Shown here piece by piece: positions 34,241 to 40,383 of a stretch of 64,000 nucleotides of DNA. Below the pieces are notes generated by a model, which was given only the letters and a program-made list of their open reading frames with translations, ran no database searches and was not told the DNA's origin. The DNA lies in assembly GCF_000337355.1 (NCBI RefSeq), contig NZ_AOJH01000006.1, positions 58,183 through 122,182 on the forward strand, in the 5' to 3' direction. Each line of letters begins with the position of its first letter. Within the stretch, counting starts at the first letter, position 1. A program made the position numbers and the translations under genes. The stretch comes from Halorubrum kocurii JCM 14978. GTDB taxonomy: Archaea; Halobacteriota; Halobacteria; Halobacteriales; Haloferacaceae.

Positions 34241-34816
34241 ATGACTAACGACGACGCTACCCGTGCCGTCATCGACAAATTGGGTGATCAGCCGGGCGAG
34301 ACGCTCACACCCGAACGGGTTGAGGCGATCCAAACCGCGATGCACGAGGACCTCGGACGGTTCATCAACAACACGTCCTATTTCGTTCTCGGTTCCTACG
34401 ATGAGGAGGAGCGGCCACGATTGAAAGCTGTTCGCGACCAACTCGCGAGCGATGCCGCAGCCTCGAACTCCGATGACGGGGTCGACGCGTTCCTGATGGA
34501 CGATATTCTGGACGTCTCGGAGTTCTTCACATCGAAATTCAAGCTGCTGGTCAGCTACGCGGATCATATCGTGGGGGTGTACGAACACTCCCAGGGCGGG
34601 CATGCGTGGGAAGCAGGCTACATCGATCAGCCGAACTATCGGGATCGGACGCGAGCGTTTTATCGAACTTACGAGACTGAGGAGGAACAGTACGCGGCCT
34701 ACGACGGGATGTTCGCACATTATCTCCTCTCGATGGAGCGCGTGGATCGTGCGTACAAGTGGACAACACCCGAGGAACTTCGTGACTGTGTGGCTGATGC
34801 CTACGCGCCCGACTGA
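34241..34816 (+). CDS. Hypothetical haloarchaeal protein, nucleoside-deoxyribosyltransferase-like features
   Basis: 191 aa, acidic, no membrane segments. I do not know a named function. NTSYFVLGSYDEEERPRLKA looks like the first strand of a nucleotide-handling Rossmann-like fold. KLLVSYADHIVGVYEHSQGG then HAWEAGYI resembles the 'G...E.G' pocket of nucleoside 2-deoxyribosyltransferase/TIR-related domains. A helical C-terminus follows (EEEQYAAYDGMFAHYLLSME). It is divergent from an ArsR-like regulator inside a mobile region, a layout also used by defence or stress effectors. Assignment is weak. Confidence 0.6.
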   Translation: MTNDDATRAVIDKLGDQPGETLTPERVEAIQTAMHEDLGRFINNTSYFVLGSYDEEERPRLKAVRDQLASDAAASNSDDGVDAFLMDDILDVSEFFTSKFKLLVSYADHIVGVYEHSQGGHAWEAGYIDQPNYRDRTRAFYRTYETEEEQYAAYDGMFAHYLLSMERVDRAYKWTTPEELRDCVADAYAPD

Positions 34817-34862
34817 CGACGTGAGGAACGACTATTTGCGTCGGACGTTGACCTCTCTTGTG

Positions 34863-35101
34863 ATGGTCGAAATCCCTGACAACCTTTGCTAGGTATTCAG
34901 TGCGACTGTTGGGTCTGACGACGGAAGCTACACACTCAAGCTTCCAGCGAGCGAGGTACGCCACGACGCCATCCAGTCCGGTGAGACGTATCGAATCGTC
35001 GTTCTCGAACCCGGGCATACACCACTGCGATCCGATACCCAGTCCTCGGACACGTCGTCAGAGACGGCTGTGACCCCTCAAGAAACCGGTCCTCCCAAGC
35101 C
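34863..35101 (+). pseudogene. Truncated TRAM-domain-type protein gene
   Basis: The frame reads MVEIPDNLC, a TAG stop, then continues VFSATVGSDDGSYTLKLPAS and ETYRIVVLEPG, the familiar start of haloarchaeal TRAM-domain RNA-binding proteins. The gene breaks off in its Thr/Ser/Pro linker at the IS6 left end (35102), before the TRAM domain. It carries two lesions, a nonsense codon and an insertion. Confidence 0.72.
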
Positions 35102-35794
35102 GGGTCGCGTAAAGTTAGAGGATGAGGCGTTCGACTTCAGAGTGCTTATGGCCGAAATCGAACGCCTCAGCGAAGGTATTGCGTGGATCAACTTGTCGTT
35201 TGTGGAGCGAGATCGAACTCCACGATGGGCGATTGAAATAGGGATCCGCTGTCACTTAGCCGGTATGTCACTGCGTGAGGTAAGTAAACATCTCGAAAGG
35301 TTTGGAATCGATCGGAGTCACGTCGCTGTTCATAACTGGGTTCATAAAGCCGATCTACAGCCGATCTCGACCGTCTCAGAGGATCAACTCGCGGTTGACG
35401 AAAAGATGATCCGCCTCCATGGTCAGAAATTCTGGCTGTACGGCGCGGTTGATCCGTATACGAACGAGATCCTCCATCTGAGCCTCTATCCGACCACAAA
35501 TAAACAGACGACGCGATGGTTTCTGACCGAGCTACACCGGCGCTATCAGCTCAATAACGTTGAATTTCTCGTCGATGACGCAGACTATCTCGGATCAGTT
35601 CTCGCTGAAGACGGCTATCGATTTCAAGTCATTCAACACGGAAATCGGAATGCTATCGAACGTGTCTTTTGGGAAATAGAACGACGAACATCATCGTTTG
35701 CGAATGGTTTCAGCAATGTCGCGCTCGAGACAGCTCAAGATTGGCTCGAAGCCGTCGCCGTCTACCACAATTCACGCCAAACTTAACGCGACCC
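35102..35794 (+). mobile_element. IS6-family insertion sequence
   Basis: Terminal inverted repeats of 15 bp with one mismatch: gggtcgcgtaaagtt at 35102-35116 and the complement of gggtcgcgttaagtt at 35780-35794. One transposase gene fills the 693-bp element. The flanking 8 bases differ (cccaagcc versus ctgtgggc), so no target duplication is visible; a deletion or replicative rearrangement next to the element is likely. Confidence 0.8.
35148..35786 (+). CDS. IS6-family transposase
   Basis: 212 aa from ATG 35148; reading upstream would fuse it to the TRAM relic. Typical blocks are INLSFVERDRTPRWAIEIGI, VAVHNWVHKADLQP, the first catalytic Asp in LAVDEKMIRLHGQKFWLYGA with the following AVDPYTNEIL, a second Asp in FLVDDADYL, and the Glu helix in HGNRNAIERVFWEIERRTSS. 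It ends 8 nt before the outer end of the right repeat, as usual for this family. The open frame and both ends suggest activity. Confidence 0.88.
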   Translation: MAEIERLSEGIAWINLSFVERDRTPRWAIEIGIRCHLAGMSLREVSKHLERFGIDRSHVAVHNWVHKADLQPISTVSEDQLAVDEKMIRLHGQKFWLYGAVDPYTNEILHLSLYPTTNKQTTRWFLTELHRRYQLNNVEFLVDDADYLGSVLAEDGYRFQVIQHGNRNAIERVFWEIERRTSSFANGFSNVALETAQDWLEAVAVYHNSRQT

Positions 35795-35814
35795 CTGTGG
35801 GCCGGTCGTTGTAG

Positions 35815-35985
35815 AGTGTCTGTGAGACGATGACGGCGTGGACGAATCGCGGAGCGATTCGTTCGCACACCAGAAATCTGCGATTTCTGGGGACGCTGTA
35901 TCCCCGCCCTACTGCGCTACTCGGTCGCTGCGCTCCCTGCGTTGCTCCTTGAGGACGGGGCCTTAGCGCCTGAATTTTAGGTAAA
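35815..35985. mobile_element. Probable right-end remnant of an IS200/IS605 (IS1341-type) element
   Basis: Two perfect hairpins (stems 35843-35850/35854-35861 and 35871-35878/35882-35889) are followed by the imperfectly paired cccgccctactgcgc ... gaggacggggccttagcg segment. That is the pattern I associate with right ends of haloarchaeal TnpB elements, including the reRNA region. No TnpB remains. It abuts the broken toxin gene. Confidence 0.45.
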
Positions 35986-36106
35986 ACGGCCGTCCCTTGT
36001 GGTTCGAGAGAATGAGCCAGGGTCGAGCGTCCTCGTCACCTTTGAACGGATCATCGCCGTAGACGACGTCTCCACGCTCGAAAATCGGAGCGCCTCCGTC
36101 CGTCAC
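35963..36106 (-). pseudogene. PemK/MazF-like toxin, 3' truncated
   Basis: 47 codons from GTG 36106, overlapping the antitoxin stop by 4 nt (GTGA). The text GDVVYGDDPFKGDEDARPW then LILSNHKGRPF is the start of haloarchaeal MazF/PemK endoribonucleases. After Phe the homology stops and YLKFRR leads to a stop, exactly where the IS200/605-like remnant begins. The remaining two thirds, including catalytic residues, are lost, so the toxin is dead. Confidence 0.7.
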
Positions 36107-36474
36107 TGTTCGTCCTCGACGTTGGGGTGCGGCTCGCTGGGCGCGTGTTCCCGCCAAGACTCCTCGTCTTCTGTACCGAGTTGCTCGTTGAACAGTGTGG
36201 TCGCGCGTTCGTAACCACTGTATCCGTCGAGCCGCTCAGCATCGTCGGTTATCGCCCAGTACGTTGCTTTGTGTTCGACGAGGTCGCGATCCTTCAGTCG
36301 GGAGAGCGCTGTACTAACTGCGCCCTCGTCGACGGCGATCTGGGAGGCGATTTCGCGGGCCTTGAATGCGCGATCATCGTTAGCAGCGAGAAACCCGAGG
36401 ACTTGCTCAGGCACGGAGAGTTCTTCAAGCTCGTCCTCACTTGTATTCTCAAAGGTATCTCGGTCGATCGACAT
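36103..36474 (-). CDS. Winged-helix antitoxin-like protein (partner of MazF-like toxin)
   Basis: 123 aa. A MarR/winged-helix domain (ELSVPEQVLGFLAANDDRAF, AREIASQIAVDEGAVSTALS, RLKDRDLVEHKATYWAITDD) precedes an acidic C-terminus (TEDEESWREHAPSEPHPNVE) that would cap a toxin. The 4-nt overlap with the toxin remnant and its position upstream are typical of haloarchaeal MazF partner genes. It is intact although the toxin is broken, and may survive as a simple repressor. Confidence 0.75.
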   Translation of the reverse strand: MSIDRDTFENTSEDELEELSVPEQVLGFLAANDDRAFKAREIASQIAVDEGAVSTALSRLKDRDLVEHKATYWAITDDAERLDGYSGYERATTLFNEQLGTEDEESWREHAPSEPHPNVEDEQ

Positions 36475-36588
36475 CGCTGAATAGAGATACGGTATTCTCT
36501 GTAAAAAGTGTTAGAAGTGAAAGCTACGAAAGCGCCGAAGGAAACGATTCGTCCATAGCCACGAAGCAGTTCAAGAACCGTATGCATT

Positions 36589-36960
36589 GTGACGGCCAGT
36601 CTCAACTTCTCGCTCAACAACTCCTTCTTCGGACTGGACGACAGCAACGTCGAGGAGCTGACCGAGAACGTGGCACCGTTCATCGGGAACACAACCTTCC
36701 GGCGGACGGACGGGTGGCACACCTACCGGCACTACACCATGTACGAGGCCTTCGAGAAAGTCTCGGCGGTCTTCCAGCACCGAGGAGCGGTTCGACCTCT
36801 GCGGCGGCGGCCGTGGTCGACGGCGGCGTGGCCGGTCTCTCAGCCGCGGTGTTCACTGCCCTTCGGGCTGGACACGCTCGTCGTCAACGCGGGCGGGTCC
36901 ATCCTCCGGCGTCATTGTGTGCAGCGTTACGGATATTCGAGGGGAAGGCCCGCGTGTGGG
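36589..36960 (+). pseudogene. Mosaic of gene fragments including an FAD/NAD(P) oxidoreductase scrap
   Basis: An ORF beginning MTASLNFSLNNSFFGLDDSN gives about 64 unrecognised residues, ending AFEKVSAVF near 36780. Then a different piece begins: GGVAGLSAAVFTALRAG in one frame and GLDTLVVNAGGSILRR in the next. Together they resemble the FAD-binding start of thioredoxin-reductase-like proteins with a frameshift. The whole is a patchwork of short remnants in the 36475-36972 gap. Confidence 0.45.
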
Positions 36961-36972
36961 GCGGGGAGAACG

Positions 36973-37389
36973 TCAATCCTCGCCGAGTTCTGAAAGGCGA
37001 GCCTGAATTTCCTCAGCATCCGCATCAGAGAGCGCCTCAACACCGAACTGGACAAGTAGTGGGTAGAAGTGGCGATTCTTTTTAAATTCGTCCTGGCCCG
37101 CCTTCCGGAGCTTTAGCTGGGACTCGAGGTAAGTATCCTCCATCTCGGAGAGGACAGCATCGGGGATGTAGATGGTCCGCCCGTTCCACTCGTCTTTGAT
37201 GTTCGTCTTCGTTTTGCTCGTTTTACTCGTTTCGGTCGTTTCACTCGTTGAAGACGATGACGTCGTTTCGGTCGATGAACCGGTTTTCACCGATTCGCTC
37301 GCCTCACTCGTTTCGCCGGAATCGGCCTCATCGTCCTCGTCTTCGTAGTTACCCTCGATGCCGGACGCATCGCCCCAGCCGTCGGTCAT
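36973..37389 (-). CDS. ParA-partner protein with repetitive Ser/Thr linker
   Basis: 138 aa encoded directly after parA with a 4-nt overlap. The N-terminal half is acidic and then a tripeptide-like repeat (TSETTETSKTSKTKT, about 48-62). The C-terminal half (EWNGRTIYIPDAVLSEMED through HFYPLLVQFGVEALSD) looks like a ribbon-helix-helix or short helical DNA-binding unit. Such proteins serve as centromere binders beside haloarchaeal ParA. The repeat is encoded by DNA with the same 9-bp TCGTT period as the array upstream of parA, so the gene may itself carry binding sites. Confidence 0.7.
   Translation of the reverse strand: MTDGWGDASGIEGNYEDEDDEADSGETSEASESVKTGSSTETTSSSSTSETTETSKTSKTKTNIKDEWNGRTIYIPDAVLSEMEDTYLESQLKLRKAGQDEFKKNRHFYPLLVQFGVEALSDADAEEIQARLSELGED
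37209..37316. repeat. 9-bp TCGTT repeats inside the partner gene
   Basis: TCGTT starts at 37209, 37218, 37227, 37236, 37245, 37263 and 37308, with variants TCGAT at 37272 and TCGCC at 37299, all in one 9-bp phase. Three codons per repeat makes the match possible within coding DNA. Confidence 0.75.
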
Positions 37390-38204
37390 GCTTCCACCTT
37401 CTCGGGCGCGGTCTTCTCGAACGTCTCGTCGAACAGATCGGCGAGCTCGTTGAACAGTTCGCGTGCATCCTCGACGCGCTGGTTCTCCTTCCCGAACCCG
37501 AAGACCGACACCCCTTCGCCAATCGACTGGGAGAGATCGGTCCGCTTCGGGATCTCGAACACCGGGAGAGAGTACGCCGATCTGATCTCCTCGATGGTCT
37601 CTCGGTGTTCGCTGTTCTGTTCGACCCGATTACAAACGATCGCGAGCCGATTGATGTCGCCGTATGCCGGTTCGAGGGAGCTCAGCTGCTTCGCGAAAAT
37701 CTGGAGGCTGTTGGCGTTGAGCTTCTCGGGAATGACGGGGATGACGACGTTGCCAGTCGCGACAAGGGCGTTGTCGGTGAGGACGTTCAGAGACGGCGGC
37801 GTGTCGACGATGACGTAGTCGTAGTCCTTATTGAGTTCGTCGAGAGCCATCTCCAGTCGCTCTCGGCTCTTCGGCGCCTCGAGCAACGTCTGGATGTTCT
37901 TGTTGTTCGCGAGCTTCTCGCTCGCGGGGAGGATGTCGAACTCCTCGTGTTCGACGACGATGTCGTTCACCGACTCCATCTGGTCGAAGTCGAGGACGTC
38001 GAACAGCGTCGTGCGGTCGGTGTCGTAGTACAGATCGTTGTAGCCAAGCGAACAGGTGAGTCCCCCGTGGTAGTCGATATCGACCAGGAGGACGTCGTGG
38101 CCGCGGGCGGAGAGTGCGCCGCCGGCATGAATGACGTCAGTCGTCTTCCCCGCGCCTCCCTTCTGATTCGCCACCGTGATTCGTGCTGTGTTGGTGTCAG
38201 CCAT
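37386..38204 (-). CDS. ParA-family partition ATPase
   Basis: 272 aa. Deviant Walker A VANQKGGAGKTTDVIHAGGA (about 11-30), Walker A' VLLVDIDYHGGLTCSLG, Walker B YDYVIVDTPPSLNVLTDNAL, plus the ParA-specific PVIPEKLNANSL. It drives plasmid or chromosome segregation together with the following small protein. The repeat array begins 5 nt upstream of its start, so expression may be repressed by the partition complex. No rep gene is visible here, so the replicon type cannot be told. Confidence 0.88.
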   Translation of the reverse strand: MADTNTARITVANQKGGAGKTTDVIHAGGALSARGHDVLLVDIDYHGGLTCSLGYNDLYYDTDRTTLFDVLDFDQMESVNDIVVEHEEFDILPASEKLANNKNIQTLLEAPKSRERLEMALDELNKDYDYVIVDTPPSLNVLTDNALVATGNVVIPVIPEKLNANSLQIFAKQLSSLEPAYGDINRLAIVCNRVEQNSEHRETIEEIRSAYSLPVFEIPKRTDLSQSIGEGVSVFGFGKENQRVEDARELFNELADLFDETFEKTAPEKVEA

Positions 38205-38208
38205 TGTT

Positions 38209-38535
38209 TCGTTTCTCTCGTTGTATTCGTTTCGTTCGTTTTGATCGTTCGGTTCGTTAGGTTCGGTGAGGGAGTTTCACTCGGGTGGAGGAACACGACC
38301 ATATTAAAACCAACTGCTCGTTACACTCGTTGAACCGAACACACTCGTTTCCATCAACCCACTCATTCAGTTCGTTTAATTCGTTTCTTTCGTTTTATTC
38401 GTGTTTCTCATTCTTTTCATCGAATAGAAGGCACCCAGTTCAGGCTCAACCAGTTCGTTTTCCAGAACGCGTTCAATATTTTCGTTTACTTCGTTCTATT
38501 CATTTTGTTCGTTATGCTCGTTATGCTCGTTTAGG
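38209..38535. repeat. Phased 9-bp repeat array, candidate centromere (parS)
   Basis: Three blocks of TCGTT at exact 9-bp steps. Block 1: 38209, 38218, 38227, 38236, 38245, 38254. Block 2: 38318, 38327, 38345, 38372, 38381, 38390, with variants (TCATT, TCAAC, TCGTG, TCATC) filling 38354-38417. Block 3: 38455, 38482, 38491, 38509, 38518, 38527, with variants at 38446, 38473 and 38500. It lies directly upstream of parA and holds no gene. Confidence 0.8.
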
Positions 38536-38684
38536 GAGTTTTAGGGGGTTAAGCTTCTCTCGGAGAGAACCGAAAGAGTGTGTTCGTTCTGGACCAACCG
38601 TCTCGATACCGGTCAATAGCGCTCTATCGCCGTATACCGGGCTCATAGTTCGTTTTATGCTCGTACCGTGAGTGTCCCGAGTCG

Positions 38685-38993
38685 ATGGGAGCAACTGAGA
38701 ATGTTCGGCGGCGCTGTCGAGTCGTAGCGGAACCGAACCGCGATATGGCCGTGACGCTGTGCGGTGTCAACGGGCGGACGTATCAAGTTATCGACGCTGC
38801 TGAGGCGGTCCGCGAACGATTAAAACAACTGGGTCCCGGCGACACCGTCAGGGTCGTCCTTCAACCGGTCCGGTGTCGTGGCGACGGCTGGCGGATCACT
38901 CGGCTAGACGAAACGACTCCACGGAGGCCCCTGCTTAAGAGACCGGTCTGCGACTCGGAACGGCAATTTGCCACGAAACGGACATCCCGGTAG
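38685..38993 (+). CDS. Small hypothetical protein
   Basis: 102 aa, basic, starting ATG 38685. Core AVTLCGVNGRTYQVIDAAEA and QLGPGDTVRVVLQPVRCRGD then GWRITRLDE suggests a small beta-barrel as in haloarchaeal hypothetical proteins with alternating hydrophobic strands. The last 25 residues are Arg-rich and may extend beyond the conserved part. No partner is visible; convergence or operon links cannot be argued. Confidence 0.5.
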   Translation: MGATENVRRRCRVVAEPNRDMAVTLCGVNGRTYQVIDAAEAVRERLKQLGPGDTVRVVLQPVRCRGDGWRITRLDETTPRRPLLKRPVCDSERQFATKRTSR

Positions 38994-39126
38994 ACGCTTC
39001 GGTTCCCGCGGTTCACCACAGTTCGCAGCTGCGGTTTGCCCGCTGTATTCACTACCACTCTCTCGTCACCCTGCAAGCCAAGGAAACGGGAAAGTTTCAA
39101 ATGGTTTCCCAGCACTAATCAGTTAA

Positions 39127-40383
39127 ATGACCGACGAAGAGTACGTGATCCCGCCAGGCGGGGGAGTTCCTTGGCGGGACCTGACGATGGACGAGGCCAA
39201 TCGCCCGACAGAGCGTGAACTGGAGATCACTGCTATCGAGACGATGGCTCTCCAAGGGAATTTCACTTGGGGGCTTATAAAAATCGAGACAGACACCGAC
39301 CACTACGGCATCGGTGAGGTGTTCGTCGGTCAGGAGGCGTTGGATATCGTTGAGCGTGACGCGCACCTCCTCGTCGGCGAGAATCCACTTGACGTCGATA
39401 GGCTGAGCGAACACTTAGAACAGAACCGCACGGCGACGGGGACGATGGGGCAGGCGGCATTCAGCGCCGTCCAGACGGCCCTCCTCGATCTCAAAGGAAA
39501 GGTTGCCGACCTCCCCGTGTACGAACTTCTTGGTGGGAAGTACCGCGACGAAGTCAGGGTGTACTGTGACACCCACGGCGGTGAGTCGCTGGGAGAGGCC
39601 CAGAAGCGAGACCCCCGTGATGTCTACACTCCGGAGTCGTACGCCGAGGCGGCCCGCGGCGTGGTCGACGAGGGGTTTGATATCCTGAAGTTCGACCTCG
39701 ACGTGCCGACGCACCGTTCGGCGGATACCGCTTCCCGTCGCCTCGACAACGAGGCCATCGAACACAAGGTCTCACTGATCGAAGCGGTGCGGGACGAGAT
39801 CGGATACGATATCGATTTGGGTGTCGATCTTCACTGGAACTTCACAGCCGAGACAGCGATGCGTCTCGTCGACAAACTCGAACCATACGACCTTGCGTGG
39901 GTCGAGGATCCAGTCCCCCCCAAGCGCATCGAAGCCCACCGTCGGGTCACTGAGCAGTCAACGACGCCGATACTGACCGGCGAGAACGTGGTCACCGTCG
40001 ACGGGTTCAACGATCTCGTGACCCAGGACGCGCTCGACATCGCGGCACCGGACGTCAACCGGTGTGGCGGCCTGTGGGAGCTTCGAAAGATTGCGACGAT
40101 CTGCGATATGTACGGCGTCCCGCTTGCGCCGCACAACATCGCGAGTCCGGTCGGCACGATGGGCGGTGTCCACGCGATGGCCGCGATACCGAACGTGATC
40201 GCCTTGGAGTACCACGCCCGGGACGTCCCGTGGTGGGACGACCTCATCACTCGAACCGGTGAGTCCGGCCCGGTCATCGAGGACGGAACCGTCGACCTCC
40301 CGGAGGGACCGGGTCTCGGCATCGAAATCGACCGCGATGTCGCAGCGGAGTACCTCACCGAGGACAGCGAACTGTTCTTTTAG
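39127..40383 (+). CDS. Enolase-superfamily sugar-acid dehydratase (MR/MLE family)
   Basis: 418 aa. Catalytic positions follow the mandelate-racemase subgroup: Lys in ILKFDLDVPTH, an Asp-x-His in LGVDLHWNF as in galactonate/xylonate-type dehydratases, Glu in WVEDPVPP, Glu in ILTGENVVT, and the base His in LAPHNIASPVG, ending with ALEYH. It should dehydrate an aldonic acid to a 2-keto-3-deoxy acid. The position near a GH31 xylosidase, FAH-family enzyme and xylose-dehydrogenase-like gene favours D-xylonate or a related acid. It converges on the GH31 gene with a 4-nt overlap at 40380-40383. Confidence 0.83.
   Translation: MTDEEYVIPPGGGVPWRDLTMDEANRPTERELEITAIETMALQGNFTWGLIKIETDTDHYGIGEVFVGQEALDIVERDAHLLVGENPLDVDRLSEHLEQNRTATGTMGQAAFSAVQTALLDLKGKVADLPVYELLGGKYRDEVRVYCDTHGGESLGEAQKRDPRDVYTPESYAEAARGVVDEGFDILKFDLDVPTHRSADTASRRLDNEAIEHKVSLIEAVRDEIGYDIDLGVDLHWNFTAETAMRLVDKLEPYDLAWVEDPVPPKRIEAHRRVTEQSTTPILTGENVVTVDGFNDLVTQDALDIAAPDVNRCGGLWELRKIATICDMYGVPLAPHNIASPVGTMGGVHAMAAIPNVIALEYHARDVPWWDDLITRTGESGPVIEDGTVDLPEGPGLGIEIDRDVAAEYLTEDSELFF

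Noticed and set aside
38209-38535. CRISPR-like repeat array
   Set aside because: Period is only 9 bp with 5 conserved bases and no spacers of CRISPR size; it sits at a partition operon.
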